From: Bifidobacterium pseudolongum subsp. globosum
GTDB taxonomy: Bacteria > Actinomycetota > Actinomycetes > Actinomycetales > Bifidobacteriaceae
DNA: 64,000 bases
Direction: 5' to 3'
NCBI RefSeq assembly: GCF_000741295.1
Contig: NZ_JGZG01000001.1
Location: 170,609 to 234,608 of the forward strand
Part shown: one piece after another, positions 8,173 to 19,334 of the stretch
Layout of the letters: every line of letters starts with the position of its first letter
Position numbering within the stretch: position 1 is the stretch's first letter
The notes under the pieces: model-generated
Told to the model about the DNA's origin: nothing
What the model saw: only the letters and a program-made list of their open reading frames with translations
Database searches by the model: none
Made by a program: the position numbers and the translations under genes

Positions 8173-8855
8173 TCTTCTACGCCACGCATCTCGTCGTAAT
8201 CCAGCAGCAGGCATTCAAAACCGCGGTCCGTGGCGAGTGTGCGCGCCTGGGGGGTGATCGTCTGGGCGGCGAAGATACCGCGCACAGGCGCGAGCAGCGG
8301 GTCCCTGTTGAGCAGTTCGCAATAGCGCGTGAGCTGCTCGACGCCGTCGATGCCACCGTGGCGTTTGATCTCGATCGCCACATGCACGCCGTTGGCGTCG
8401 ACCGCCATGATGTCGACCGGTCCAATCGCCGTCGGGTATTCGCGGCGCACGAGCGTGGCGCCTTCGCCGATGCGCTCGATCTGCTCGGCGAGATAGCGCT
8501 GCAGGTGGTCCTCCACGCCGTCTTTGATCAGGCCCGGGTCCTCCCCCAGGTCGTATGTCTCGTCGGAGTAGATGTGCTGCAGCGTCACTTCCAGGATGTC
8601 GGTGGATTTGGCGGCGGCCGCGCGGATCACCTTCTGCGGCACCTCGGTGGCGGGGTCGTCGTCGGCGTAGTCGGGCGTGATGTCGGTGATCGTGCACGGC
8701 GATGCCATCCAGTTGAGCGGCTTGTACGAGCCGAGTTCCGAGAAGATGAGCAGACTGTTGTCCGCCTTGATGAGCAGCACGCGGCGTGCCATGGGGAGTG
8801 TGGCTTGCAGTCGGCCGGTGTATTCGGCGCTGCAGTCGGCAACAATGATTCGCAT
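8151..8855 (-). CDS. nucS: Endonuclease NucS (mismatch repair)
   Basis: A 234-residue NucS/EndoMS homologue, the enzyme that replaces MutS/MutL in most actinobacteria by cutting both strands at G-T and related mismatches. The N-terminal DNA-binding domain (MRIIVADCSAEYTGRLQ) is followed by the RecB-like nuclease core: E of VRREYP, D of GPVDIMAVD and EIK in VHVAIEIKRHGG, then Q of GVEQLTRY. The C-terminus SLRLF is a short hydrophobic tail like the clamp-binding end of NucS. It sits directly after the atp operon, as in other actinobacteria. A TATGGT 8 nt before the ATG suggests its own, possibly leaderless, promoter. Confidence 0.95.
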   Translation of the reverse strand: MRIIVADCSAEYTGRLQATLPMARRVLLIKADNSLLIFSELGSYKPLNWMASPCTITDITPDYADDDPATEVPQKVIRAAAAKSTDILEVTLQHIYSDETYDLGEDPGLIKDGVEDHLQRYLAEQIERIGEGATLVRREYPTAIGPVDIMAVDANGVHVAIEIKRHGGIDGVEQLTRYCELLNRDPLLAPVRGIFAAQTITPQARTLATDRGFECLLLDYDEMRGVEDDSLRLF

Positions 8856-8892
8856 GAGGCACCACCATAGTGGAAGAGCCGCACATGCAAAA

Positions 8893-8932
8893 GGCGGCCG
8901 TTGGATTCCATGTGGAATCCAACGGCCGCCTC
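8893..8932 (-). terminator. Terminator of the atp operon
   Basis: 19-bp perfect inverted repeat with a 2-nt loop followed by TTTTG on the minus strand, 27 nt after the atpC stop. Confidence 0.88.
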
Positions 8933-8958
8933 GCATCATGCGTGCCGCGGTGTGCGCG

Positions 8959-9258
8959 TCACTGGATGCCGGTTTCGTCAATCGGAATGTTCTGCATCGA
9001 CCGCCCCTGCTCCACGACCACGGTCAACTTGTTCGAATCGAACGAGATGAACCCGTCGGTCACTTCGAACGAATGCTTCCTGCCGTCCGGTTCGGTGACG
9101 ACGAGCGGGCCTTCCTGAATGACCGAAAGCACCGGTTCGTGGCCGGGCAGAATACCGAGCCCGCCCGCATAGGCGGGCACGAGCACCGCCTTCGCCGTGC
9201 CGCTCCAGATGGGATGCTCAGCGGAGACGATGTTCACGTCCATCGTTGTGCCGGCCAT
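8959..9258 (-). CDS. atpC: ATP synthase epsilon subunit
   Basis: A 99-residue central-stalk subunit containing only the beta-sandwich domain (MDVNIVSAEHPIWSGTAKAV, GGLGILPGHEPVLSVIQEGP). It lacks most of the C-terminal two-helix domain found in E. coli epsilon, giving the short form common in bifidobacteria; the auto-inhibitory extended state is therefore probably absent. It is the last gene of the operon, 2 nt after atpD, and is followed by the strong hairpin at 8893. Confidence 0.97.
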   Translation of the reverse strand: MAGTTMDVNIVSAEHPIWSGTAKAVLVPAYAGGLGILPGHEPVLSVIQEGPLVVTEPDGRKHSFEVTDGFISFDSNKLTVVVEQGRSMQNIPIDETGIQ

Positions 9259-9260
9259 GA

Positions 9261-10757
<1,497 letters not shown>

Positions 10758-11678
10758 CTACTCTTCCTTTTTGTTCAACGCATCGGCGCTGCCGATGATT
10801 TCGGTAAGTTCCTGAGTGATCGACGCCTGACGCGAAGCGTTGAGCTTGCGGGTCAGGTCGTTGATCAGATCACGTGCGTTCTCTGTTGCGGTATGCATGG
10901 CATTCTGCCGGCAGGCCACTTCGGAAGCCGCGGCTTCCAGCAGGCATTCGTGAATGCGCGAACGCACGTACCTCGGCAGCACCGCATCGAGCACCTCATC
11001 AAGGCTCGGCTCAAACGAGTACAGCGGCATCACGTTCTGTGTGCTCTGCGTATCGGGGCCACTGGTGGCCGTTTCCTCCGGCTTGATGATCTCCACGGGC
11101 AGCATGCGCAACACGCGCACTTTCTGCACAACCATGTTGATGAACTCGGTGTACACGATGTAGAGCTCACTGACACCGCCCTTTTCGGCGGATTTCATGT
11201 ACGCCTCCAGCAGGGCGCGTGAGATTGCGTCTGCGACTTCGACGCCAGGCTTCTCGGTATCGCCTTCCCACGTCTGCGCCATGGGGCGGTTGCGGTACTT
11301 GTAGTACGACACACCACGACGCCCATAGACGAACAGTTCCGGCTCCTTGCCTGCCCCCTCCAGTCGGTTGAGCAGATCTTCGGTCTCGCGAATGATCGAC
11401 GAAGTGTACGCGCCGGCCATACCGCGGTCCGCCGTCAGGGCGAGCACGGCAACGCGAGGGTTGTCGCCCTCCTTCCTGACGATCGGATGCGCGATATGGG
11501 AGTGAGATACCAGTGTCTGGACGGCATCGAAAATCGCATCAGTGTAGGGCTTCGCGTTGAGCGCGACCTCACGGGCCTGCGCGATGTGCGAAGCCGCGAT
11601 CATCTCCTGGGCGTTGAAGATCTTCTCCAATGAACCCGTGGAGGCGATTCTGCTCTTTAATGCGAGTTGCGATGCCAT
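10758..11678 (-). CDS. atpG: ATP synthase gamma subunit
   Basis: A 306-residue rotor shaft. The two terminal helices are clear: MASQLALKSRIASTGSLEKI at the N-terminus and LINDLTRKLNASRQASITQE at the C-terminus. The central Rossmann-like part includes ALTADRGMAGAYTSSI. Order and spacing within the operon (3 nt after atpA, 9 nt before atpD) are standard. Confidence 0.98.
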   Translation of the reverse strand: MASQLALKSRIASTGSLEKIFNAQEMIAASHIAQAREVALNAKPYTDAIFDAVQTLVSHSHIAHPIVRKEGDNPRVAVLALTADRGMAGAYTSSIIRETEDLLNRLEGAGKEPELFVYGRRGVSYYKYRNRPMAQTWEGDTEKPGVEVADAISRALLEAYMKSAEKGGVSELYIVYTEFINMVVQKVRVLRMLPVEIIKPEETATSGPDTQSTQNVMPLYSFEPSLDEVLDAVLPRYVRSRIHECLLEAAASEVACRQNAMHTATENARDLINDLTRKLNASRQASITQELTEIIGSADALNKKEE

Positions 11679-11681
11679 AGG

Positions 11682-13343
11682 TTACTTCTTTTCTGCGCTC
11701 TTGGCCGCCTGTGCCTTGCGGCCCTGGGCCTTGATCTGCTCTTGGTCGACCGGCGTGGCGCTCTTCGGCACCGGCTTCTTGTCGACGAGCGGCTTGCCGG
11801 CCTTGGTGACGTACGTCTCACGGAAGGCGTCCACGGCCTTGTCGAGGGCCGCTTCGGTCTCCTTGGTGAAATCGCCGGTGTCGCGAATGGTCTTGAGGAT
11901 GTCGGTGTTGCTGCTCACGTATTCGAGCAGGCCACGTTCGAACGGCAGCACGTCGGCGATCTCCAGGTCGTCGAGCTTGCCGTTGGTGCCGGCCCACACC
12001 GAAACGACCTCCTGCTCCATCGAGTACGGCGAGAACTGCGGCTGCTTGAGCAGCTCGGTCAGACGCGCGCCTCGGTTGAGCTGGGCCTTCGACGCCGCAT
12101 CCAGATCGGACGCGAACATGGCGAAGGATTCGAGCGAGCGGTACCGCGCCAGCGAGATCTTCAGCGTGCCGGAGACCTTCTTCAGCGCCTTCGTCTGTGC
12201 GGCGCCGCCGACTCGGGAGACCGAGATGCCGACGTCCACTGCGGGGCGCTGGCCGGCGTTGAACAGGTCGGACTGCAGGAAGATCTGGCCGTCGGTGATC
12301 GAGATCACGTTGGTCGGAATGTACGCGGAGACGTCGTTCGCCTTCGTCTCGACAATCGGCAGGCCGGTCATCGAACCGCCGCCCAGATCGTCGGAGACAC
12401 GCGCGCAGCGTTCCAGCAGGCGCGAATGCAGGTAGAAGACGTCGCCCGGGTACGCTTCACGCCCCGGCGGGCGGCGCAACAGCAGCGAGATCGAACGGTA
12501 CGCTTCGGCCTGCTTGGACAGGTCGTCGAACACGATGAGCACGTCTTTGCCGTGGTACATCCAGTGCTGGCCGATGGCCGAACCGGTGTACGGGGCGATG
12601 TACTTGAAGCCCGCGGAATCGGACGCCGGGGAGGCCACGATCGTGGTGTATTCCATGGCGCCGGCCTCTTCGAGGCTCTGCTTGACCGAGGCGATGGTGG
12701 AGCCCTTCTGGCCGATGGCCACATAGATGCAGCGCACCTGCTTCTTCGGGTCGCCGGACTCCCAGTTCGTCTTCTGGTTGATGATCGTGTCGATCGCGAT
12801 GGCGGTCTTGCCGGTCTGGCGGTCGCCGATGATGAGCTGTCGCTGGCCGCGGCCGATCGGCGTCATGGCGTCGATGGCCTTGAGGCCCGTGGACATAGGC
12901 TCATCCACAGGGTGGCGGTGCATCACATCGGGTGCCTGCGCCTCAAGGATGCGGCGTCCTTCGCTCTTGATCTCGCCCAAGCCGTCGATGGGCTTGCCCA
13001 GTGGGTCAACCACGCGGCCCAGGAAGCCGTCGCCGACCGGCACCGAGAGCACCTCGCCAGTGCGGCGGACTTCCTGCCCTTCTTCGATGCCGACGAAATC
13101 GCCGAGGATAACCACGCCGATCTCTCGGGCGTCCAGATTGAACGCCAGGCCAAGGGTGCCGTCCTCGAAGGTCAGCAGCTCGTTGGCCATGCAACCAGGC
13201 AGCCCCGTCACATGCGCAATGCCGTCACCGGCGGTGGCGACGTGGCCCACTTCCTGGGTCGGCGTGTCGGATGGCTTGTACGAATCGACGAAGTCATCGA
13301 GCGCCTTGCGTATCGTGGCGGGATCAATGGTCAATTCTGCCAT
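11682..13343 (-). CDS. atpA: ATP synthase alpha subunit
   Basis: A 553-residue non-catalytic F1 subunit. Walker A is [13 protein letters not shown] near residue 170, and [20 protein letters not shown] plus [20 protein letters not shown] are alpha-specific. A Lys/Ala-rich tail (about 30 residues) extends beyond the E. coli protein. ATG 13343 is preferred over a GTG two codons upstream because AAGGAG lies 5 nt before it and would overlap the GTG. Confidence 0.98.
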   Translation of the reverse strand: MAELTIDPATIRKALDDFVDSYKPSDTPTQEVGHVATAGDGIAHVTGLPGCMANELLTFEDGTLGLAFNLDAREIGVVILGDFVGIEEGQEVRRTGEVLSVPVGDGFLGRVVDPLGKPIDGLGEIKSEGRRILEAQAPDVMHRHPVDEPMSTGLKAIDAMTPIGRGQRQLIIGDRQTGKTAIAIDTIINQKTNWESGDPKKQVRCIYVAIGQKGSTIASVKQSLEEAGAMEYTTIVASPASDSAGFKYIAPYTGSAIGQHWMYHGKDVLIVFDDLSKQAEAYRSISLLLRRPPGREAYPGDVFYLHSRLLERCARVSDDLGGGSMTGLPIVETKANDVSAYIPTNVISITDGQIFLQSDLFNAGQRPAVDVGISVSRVGGAAQTKALKKVSGTLKISLARYRSLESFAMFASDLDAASKAQLNRGARLTELLKQPQFSPYSMEQEVVSVWAGTNGKLDDLEIADVLPFERGLLEYVSSNTDILKTIRDTGDFTKETEAALDKAVDAFRETYVTKAGKPLVDKKPVPKSATPVDQEQIKAQGRKAQAAKSAEKK

Positions 13344-13418
13344 GATCACTCCTTAGTGTTGTGTATACATTCGCTTGCGGTCCGCGCGTGGCGCAGGCCT
13401 GCATGACGCGCTGCGGCG

Positions 13419-14252
13419 TCAGTCGTTGGTTCCGGCTTTCGCCTTGCGCTTCAGATTCTGCAATTGCGCGATCACCGTGTTGTCGGTGACCTCGTCGCCC
13501 ACCTGGATGCGCATGCCGCCCATGACCGTCTCGTCGACGACAGAGTGGATGTGCACGGGGCGCCCGACCTTCTTCGTGTAGATCTGCGCGAGACGGTCGG
13601 CCTGCGTGTCGGTCAGCGGCGCCGCGGTGGTCACCGTGACCATCGATTCGCCCATATGGCGGGAGAATTTGTTGATGAGCCACTGGATCGTCTCGAGATA
13701 GCGGCGGTTGCGCGGATTGCGTGTGCTGTGCGTGGCGAGCCTGACCGTGATCTTGTTGAAGTCCTCGTTGCCGATGAGCGCGTGCAGTAGGTCGTACCGG
13801 GCCTGAATCGGACTGTCCGCGTTGGACAGGTCCGCGCGGACGACCGGCAGGTTGAGCAGCGCTGACTGCAGTTCGGCAAGCTCGATGGACACGCGCAATG
13901 TGGCGCCGTCCTTGTCTGCCTGGTACATCATCGCATCCACCGCGAAGTCCTCCGTGGCGTTGTCGATGTCATACGCACGGCTCCAGCTGCGCGAGACGAG
14001 ATCGGTCATGATCTCCATCGTCATCGGCTGCACTTTGCCGCCGATGAGCTCGTTGAGCAGCTTCACCTTGTCTGCCACAGGCCGGCCGGGATCGGTCAGA
14101 GCGCGCTGCAGACGCGGATTGTGGTCGAGCGTGCAGGTAATGCCGAACAGTTCGTCGCCGATCTGCCAGGCGTCGTCACCGGATGCGCGCAGTTTCGCGG
14201 CAAACGAATCACGCGATTCGCGATCGGCCACTCGTGATGCCTCTCCTCGCAT
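13419..14252 (-). CDS. atpH: ATP synthase delta subunit
   Basis: A 277-residue peripheral-stalk subunit linking F1 to subunit b. It is about 100 residues longer than the E. coli protein, as is usual in actinobacteria. The conserved end is visible: MVTVTTAAPLTDTQADRLAQ, VGRPVHIHSVVDETVMGGMR and VGDEVTDNTVIAQLQNLKRK. A strong Shine-Dalgarno (GGGAGGTGA) precedes ATG 14252. Confidence 0.96.
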   Translation of the reverse strand: MRGEASRVADRESRDSFAAKLRASGDDAWQIGDELFGITCTLDHNPRLQRALTDPGRPVADKVKLLNELIGGKVQPMTMEIMTDLVSRSWSRAYDIDNATEDFAVDAMMYQADKDGATLRVSIELAELQSALLNLPVVRADLSNADSPIQARYDLLHALIGNEDFNKITVRLATHSTRNPRNRRYLETIQWLINKFSRHMGESMVTVTTAAPLTDTQADRLAQIYTKKVGRPVHIHSVVDETVMGGMRIQVGDEVTDNTVIAQLQNLKRKAKAGTND

Positions 14253-14282
14253 CTGGTCACCTCCCTTCCTTGCGGATTGGCG

Positions 14283-14810
14283 CTACTTGTCCTCGCCCTG
14301 CTCCATGTCGGAGATCATCTGGTCGATCATGTCCGACTGCACGGCGCTGTCTTTGAGTTCGGAACCAAGAATCTTCTCAGCGAGCGAAGTCGCCAACGTG
14401 CCGACTTCACCCTTGAGGCTCACCATGGCCTTCTGCTGCTGCGATTCCAGCGAACGCTGGGCGTTCGCCGTGATCTGCGCGGCCTCGGTCTCGGCGCGCG
14501 AACGCGCGTCGGCGATGATGTGTGACGCCTCGGCGCGCGCATCGTCACGGATCTTGGAAGCCTCCACGCGGGCGGTGCTCAGCTGGGCCTGGTACTTCTT
14601 CTTCGCTTCGTCCGCGTCTTTCTGGGCTTGCTCCGCCTTGGCGATGCCACCCTCGATCTTCGCGGCACGTTCATCGAATATGGACTGGAACTTCGGCAGG
14701 AAGAACTTGTAGAAGAACGCGGCCACGATCAACAGGATGATCAGCGACCACACGATGTCATAGACCTTGGGGATGAACAAATCAACGCCTTCGGCGGCCA
14801 TGGTCACCAT
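14283..14810 (-). CDS. atpF: ATP synthase subunit b
   Basis: A 175-residue subunit with one N-terminal membrane helix (VWSLIILLIVAAFFYKFFLP, about 24-43) and a long charged, Ala-rich coiled coil (about 50-165) that dimerises and contacts delta. RBS AAGGAGGAG precedes the ATG. It lies between atpE and atpH. Confidence 0.97.
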   Translation of the reverse strand: MVTMAAEGVDLFIPKVYDIVWSLIILLIVAAFFYKFFLPKFQSIFDERAAKIEGGIAKAEQAQKDADEAKKKYQAQLSTARVEASKIRDDARAEASHIIADARSRAETEAAQITANAQRSLESQQQKAMVSLKGEVGTLATSLAEKILGSELKDSAVQSDMIDQMISDMEQGEDK

Positions 14811-14868
14811 GATGCCCTCCTCCTTTCATGTCCTGGTTGGAATTGCTTCGTGTCTCAGATCCGTTCGA

Positions 14869-15141
<273 letters not shown>

Positions 15142-15155
15142 TTATTGGCCGGCGG

Positions 15156-15968
15156 TCAGTCGATCTCCGGATAGCTCATGTTGATGTACGCGGTGGTCAG
15201 GATCGCGAAGATATACGCCTGCAGGCACGCCACAAGCACCTCGAACAGGTACATGAACAGGCCCGCCGCGAATGTAACGACGCCGAACGGCATCATGGCC
15301 TTGTTCACCACGTCGATCAGGAAGTACTGCGTGGCCGAAAGGCACAGCGCAAGAATCAAATGGCCCGAAACCATGTTGGCGAACAGTCGGATCGTCAGCG
15401 AGAACGGGCGGATCACCAGCAGCTCGAGCAGCTGGATCGGGCTCAACAGGATGTAGATCGGCCACGGCACGCCCTTCGGGAAGAGCTCGTCGCGCAGGAA
15501 GTGCCCGAGGCCCTTTTCGCGAATGCCGGCGATCCAATACTGCACGAAGCACCACATGGCGAACACGAGCGGCAACGTGATCGTCGCGCTCGCCGCGATG
15601 TTCATGCCGGGGATCTCGCCGCACAGGTTGAAGACGAGCAGCGTGAGGAACACGGTCGTGATCATCGGCACATACCGCTTGCCGCGCACCTCACCCATCA
15701 CTTGGTACACGATGTCGTTCTTCACAAAATCGATGACCCACTCCACGGCGCTCTGCCAGCGGCCGGGGATCAGCTTCGCGCGCGCCGCGGTGATGCCCAG
15801 CACCAACAACATGATGATTGTGGCGAGGATGCGCACGAAGATGATGCGGTTGATGGCGAACGGTGTGCCCTCGAACAGAATCTCCGGGGGAAGGAAGTCT
15901 TCAATGCTTGGCATTTCCATCGATGCCTCTGCAAGCGTGGCTGCGCCCGCGGCGAATACATCAACCAT
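15156..15968 (-). CDS. atpB: ATP synthase subunit a
   Basis: A 270-residue membrane subunit with about six helices. The essential Arg is in SLTIRLFANMVSGHLILAL, the half-channel region. First gene of the operon; an RBS-like AGGAGGC precedes the ATG. No atpI gene is present upstream, where a 219-bp gap separates it from metA. Confidence 0.97.
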   Translation of the reverse strand: MVDVFAAGAATLAEASMEMPSIEDFLPPEILFEGTPFAINRIIFVRILATIIMLLVLGITAARAKLIPGRWQSAVEWVIDFVKNDIVYQVMGEVRGKRYVPMITTVFLTLLVFNLCGEIPGMNIAASATITLPLVFAMWCFVQYWIAGIREKGLGHFLRDELFPKGVPWPIYILLSPIQLLELLVIRPFSLTIRLFANMVSGHLILALCLSATQYFLIDVVNKAMMPFGVVTFAAGLFMYLFEVLVACLQAYIFAILTTAYINMSYPEID

Positions 15969-16187
15969 TCATGCCTCCTGAATCCGAATGTTCTGCTGTT
16001 AGTCTAATCCAAGTTGTTCCGTGAATGTGACGGCAAGATTTCCATGCAAGGCGCAGCCGCGTCTCGCGGCGCGCCGGCCGGGCGCGTCGTTCATCTTCTC
16101 GTCTTCACAGTTCCTTCAGAACTCGTCGCAACGTGATTATTGGCTCGCCAGTGGACATCTGGCGCAACGCGGAGCGTATCGCCGCTC
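15969..16187. other. Intergenic gap upstream of the atp operon
   Basis: Contains the atpB ribosome binding site at its left end and presumably the atp promoter. No convincing -35/-10 pair, terminator or ORF was found. metA ends at its right side on the same strand, so its transcript might read into atp. Confidence 0.4.
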
Positions 16188-17222
16188 TTAGCGAACGATG
16201 AGCCCGTAACCATCGTCGAGGAACGGCCGGAAGCCGTCTTCGCGTGGCGGGCACGGCGCATGGCGCACCACATGGTCGGTGCCGAGCTTGCCCTGCGCGC
16301 GCAGGCCCGGCACTTCAGTCAGATCGTACGGTGTCATCTGGTACACCCAGTTGAGCCAGTTGCGCCACAGCAGATTCGCGTGCGCGCGCCACGAGAACAG
16401 CGGTGCGGTCGACGGGTCGTCGTGCGGAAAGTAATTGCGCGGAAACGGCACATTTGTCAGGCCGCGCTTCATATCGCGCTCGTATTCTTCTGCAAGCGTA
16501 TATTTGCCGTACTCCCAATGGCCGAGGGCGAACACCTCGCTGAAATCGCGCGTCGAGATCAGGCCGGGGCCGGATTCCGGGCCCCACGTCAGCACCTGCA
16601 GTTCAGGGCGCGCCGCGAGATCGCGCTCGTCGACGCCGGCGACGCGCGAATGCGGCTGCAGCGCAATCTCGTCGAACCCATTGGTGAGGAAGCAGTATTC
16701 GTCTTGGAGGAACTGCGGGAACACGCCGAACAGTTTCTCGTCGAGGTCGACCTTGCGCACGCCGTAGCGGTGGTGCAGCGCTCCCATCGCTCCCCAGCAC
16801 AGGTACATCGTGGAGAAGACGTGGCTCGCGGCCCAGTCGAGGATGCGCCGGAACTCGTCCCAGTAATCCACCTGTTCGAACGATAGGTGCTCCACGGGCG
16901 CGCCGGTCACGATCAGGCCGTCATAATAATTGTCCGCGAACGACTCAAGCGGTTCATAGAACTTCACGAGATGATCGGCGCTCACGTGCGTCGATTCGTG
17001 CGTGCTCGTCTTCATGAAGTCGATCTCCACCTGCAGCGGGGACTTCGAGATCAGGCGCAGCAGCTGCGTCTCGGTCTCGATCTTCTTGGGCATGAGGTTG
17101 AGGATCACCATCTTGAGCGGGCGCACGCGCTGACGCTCAGCCTCGGGCTTTTCGAGCGCGAAGATGCGCTCGGAGTCGAGGATCGCGCGCGCGGGCAGAC
17201 CACCGGGAATCTTGATAGGCAT
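16188..17222 (-). CDS. metA: Homoserine O-acyltransferase (MetA family)
   Basis: A 344-residue first enzyme of methionine synthesis, activating homoserine with succinyl- or acetyl-CoA. The family signature VILNLMPKKIETETQLLRLI is near residue 35, the catalytic Cys is in MYLCWGAMGAL, the catalytic His is in FALGHWEYGKYT with Glu in HWEYG, and the Lys/Glu substrate-choice site is in GAPVEHLSFEQVDYW (residue after APVE is H). The start MPIKIPGGLPA matches other MetA proteins; ATG 17231 is an alternative. Predicting succinyl versus acetyl donor from this alone is unsafe. Confidence 0.95.
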   Translation of the reverse strand: MPIKIPGGLPARAILDSERIFALEKPEAERQRVRPLKMVILNLMPKKIETETQLLRLISKSPLQVEIDFMKTSTHESTHVSADHLVKFYEPLESFADNYYDGLIVTGAPVEHLSFEQVDYWDEFRRILDWAASHVFSTMYLCWGAMGALHHRYGVRKVDLDEKLFGVFPQFLQDEYCFLTNGFDEIALQPHSRVAGVDERDLAARPELQVLTWGPESGPGLISTRDFSEVFALGHWEYGKYTLAEEYERDMKRGLTNVPFPRNYFPHDDPSTAPLFSWRAHANLLWRNWLNWVYQMTPYDLTEVPGLRAQGKLGTDHVVRHAPCPPREDGFRPFLDDGYGLIVR

Positions 17223-17312
17223 GCTCTTCATTATCGGCGCGCGCCTGACGAGCGCCCGGCGAGTGTTCACTGCGCGGACCGAATGGTGGAATATGGCGCG
17301 ACACGCCGAGTA

Positions 17313-17340
17313 TTGACATAGCCGCGCATCTGAGTATGTT
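17313..17340 (+). promoter_or_regulatory. Promoter of the initiator tRNA gene
   Basis: TTGACA (17313-17318) and TATGTT (17335-17340) separated by 16 bp, ending 25 nt before the tRNA 5' end. It lies divergent from metA. Confidence 0.7.
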
Positions 17341-17365
17341 TAATAGAGCTGTTCAAAACAGCCGG

Positions 17366-17439
17366 CGCGGGGTGGAGCAGCTCGGTAGCTCGCTGGGCTC
17401 ATAACCCAGAGGTCCATGGTTCAAATCCATGCCCCGCTA
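17366..17439 (+). tRNA. Initiator tRNA-fMet, anticodon CAT
   Basis: Initiator features are visible: three G-C pairs in the anticodon stem (CTGGG-CTCATAA-CCCAG) and an unpaired first position of the acceptor, C1 opposite U72 (CGCGGGG/CCCCGCT). CCA is not encoded. The T arm is CATGG-TTCAAAT-CCATG. Confidence 0.96.
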
Positions 17440-17446
17440 CTAGCAC

Positions 17447-17480
17447 AGACCGGGAATCGAAAGATTTCCGGTCTTTTGTT
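17447..17480 (+). terminator. Terminator after initiator tRNA
   Basis: 12-bp stem (one wobble pair) with a GAAA-like loop, followed by TCTTTTGTTTT. Confidence 0.9.
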
Positions 17481-17569
17481 TTCTGTGGCTAGCCGTGCGC
17501 ACAATCCGGCGTGTGCATACCGCATTGTTGGCGTCCAGCTGCATAGTTCCGTCCAGTAGCTTAAATCGC

Positions 17570-17598
17570 TTGGGACCTCGGATTGACCTGCGTACATT
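17570..17598 (+). promoter_or_regulatory. Possible promoter of frc
   Basis: TTGGGA and TACATT with a 17-bp spacer, 38 nt before the frc ATG. The -35 is weak. Confidence 0.35.
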
Positions 17599-17636
17599 GA
17601 AGCTAATTGGCTATATATCTATATTAAGGAGTCCAT

Positions 17637-18971
17637 ATGGCTGACGCTACTAATACCACCCCTCTTGCGGGCATCAAGGTCATTGACTGGACGCAGGTGC
17701 AGTCCGGTCCTTCGTGCACCCAGATGCTGGCTTGGATGGGTGCAGAGGTCATCAAGCTCGAAAAGGTCAAGGGCGGCGACCCAACCCGCAACGAGATGAA
17801 CGACGTTGACGGCTCCTATTCGCTGTACTTCCTGCAGCTCAACGCCAACAAGAAGTCCATCACGCTCGACATGAAGGATCCCGAAGGCAAGAAGATCCTG
17901 ACCGACCTGCTCAAAGACGCCGACGTCTTTGTCGAGAACATCGGCCCTGGCGACGTGGAGAAGCTCGGCTTCGGCTGGGACGAAGTGCACAAGATCAACC
18001 CGAGGCTGATCATGGCCTCGCTGAAGGGCTTCAATCAGGGCAGCCGCTTCGAGCACGTCAAGGCCTTCGAGCCTGTCGCGCAGTGCGCAGGCGGCGCGGC
18101 CTCGACGACCGGCTGGTGGGACGGCGACAAGAACGTCCCGACCCAGTCCGGCGCGGCGCTCGGCGATTCGAACACTGGCATGCACCTGCTCATCGGCATT
18201 CTGACCGCACTGCTGCAGCGTGAGCGCACGGGCGAAGGCGTCTTCGTCTACCAGTCCATGCAGAACGCGGTGCTCAACCTGTGCCGCATCAAGCTGCGTG
18301 ACCAGCTCATCCTCGACCATCTGCACCAGCTGTCGTACTACGACTGCTACCCGGGTTACAAGTTCGGCAAGGCGATTCCACGCGCGGCCAACGCCGAAGG
18401 CGGTCTGGTGCTGGGCTGGTGCTACCGCGCGAAGGGCTGGGAGACCGACCCGAACGCGTACGTGTACATCGTGATCCAGCAGTCGCAGAAGGGCTTCGAG
18501 AACTTCTGCAACGCAATGGGGTTCCAGGACTGGCTCACCGACCCGAAGTTCAGCACGCCGAACGCACGCGACGAGCACAAGCAGGAGGTGTACAAGCGCG
18601 TTGAGCAGTACACCATGCAGTACGACAAGTACACGCTGACCAAGGAACTCGGTGCGAAGGGCGTCCCGGTGGGCCCGGTGCTCGATTGGAACGAGCTCGA
18701 GAACGACCCGGACCTCAACGAGGACGGCACGCTCATCACGATCGACCAGGGCGATGCCCGCGGCAAGTTCAAGACGATCGGCATGCCGTTCACGCTGAGC
18801 AACTACACGCCTGACTATCAGCGCGCACCGAAGCTCGGCGAGAACAACGAAGAGATCCTGACCGCCCTTGGCTACACCGAGGACCAGATCAAGGAACTCG
18901 CACAAAAGGGCGTCATCGGCGGCAACGACGGCGTCAAGGCGGACCTTGTGGCCGCCCCGACGACCGACTGA
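17637..18971 (+). CDS. frc: Formyl-CoA:oxalate CoA-transferase
   Basis: A 444-residue class III CoA-transferase that moves CoA from formyl-CoA to oxalate, giving oxalyl-CoA and formate. Asp177 in ALGDSNTGMHL aligns with the catalytic Asp of the family; GIKVIDWTQVQSGPSCTQ and QLNANKKSITLDMKDPEGKK are strong Frc signatures. The flexible glycine loop seen as GGGGQ in Oxalobacter is not clear here; the region reads AEGGLVLGWCYRAKG. RBS AAGGAG sits 7 nt before the ATG. oxc and a carrier gene lie just downstream on the opposite strand, so the oxalate pathway is complete here. Confidence 0.95.
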   Translation: MADATNTTPLAGIKVIDWTQVQSGPSCTQMLAWMGAEVIKLEKVKGGDPTRNEMNDVDGSYSLYFLQLNANKKSITLDMKDPEGKKILTDLLKDADVFVENIGPGDVEKLGFGWDEVHKINPRLIMASLKGFNQGSRFEHVKAFEPVAQCAGGAASTTGWWDGDKNVPTQSGAALGDSNTGMHLLIGILTALLQRERTGEGVFVYQSMQNAVLNLCRIKLRDQLILDHLHQLSYYDCYPGYKFGKAIPRAANAEGGLVLGWCYRAKGWETDPNAYVYIVIQQSQKGFENFCNAMGFQDWLTDPKFSTPNARDEHKQEVYKRVEQYTMQYDKYTLTKELGAKGVPVGPVLDWNELENDPDLNEDGTLITIDQGDARGKFKTIGMPFTLSNYTPDYQRAPKLGENNEEILTALGYTEDQIKELAQKGVIGGNDGVKADLVAAPTTD

Positions 18972-18989
18972 CGTCAGCCTGACTGACTC

Positions 18990-19045
18990 TATATATGAAT
19001 GGTGCCTGTGCATCCGCGGTGATGCACAGGCACCATTCATATATA
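18990..19045. terminator. Long hairpin after frc
   Basis: Perfect 25-bp inverted repeat with a 6-nt loop beginning 19 nt after the frc stop. No T-run follows, so termination or mRNA protection is inferred from position. Confidence 0.8.
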
Positions 19046-19155
19046 CGGCCATAAGAATTAGTGCGTGCCACGACAATGCCGCCGTTCGCTCGGGATGGCT
19101 GTACGTGTCTAAGGTCAGTCATGGTTTGTCGCCGGCATTGCTCTGCACAGCTGTA

Positions 19156-19227
19156 GGTGTCTAAGGTCAGCCATAAGAGTCCATCGCAGTGGCTTGAGAT
19201 GGACTCTTATGGCTGAGCCTAGACACC
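19156..19227. repeat. Imperfect 30-bp palindrome with GTGTCTAAGGTCAGCCAT motif
   Basis: Left arm 19156-19185 and right arm 19198-19227 pair over 30 positions with about three mismatches around a 12-nt loop. The left-arm half motif occurs once more in direct orientation at 19097-19122 (CTAAGGTCAGTCAT). It may be a regulator site or the end of a lost mobile element. Confidence 0.6.
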
Positions 19228-19334
19228 GAGTGCCATCAATCGTGGGTAATATGGCTGTTGGTGGCTGGGCATCGACACCCACGTCCATGGCGGTGACGTC
19301 AACGGCGAATTCAGCGCATACGCATCATTCTCTT

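Noticed and set aside
17223..17365. SAM or other riboswitch upstream of metA
   Set aside because: No conserved core or nested stems seen on the minus strand; only the tRNA promoter is clear.
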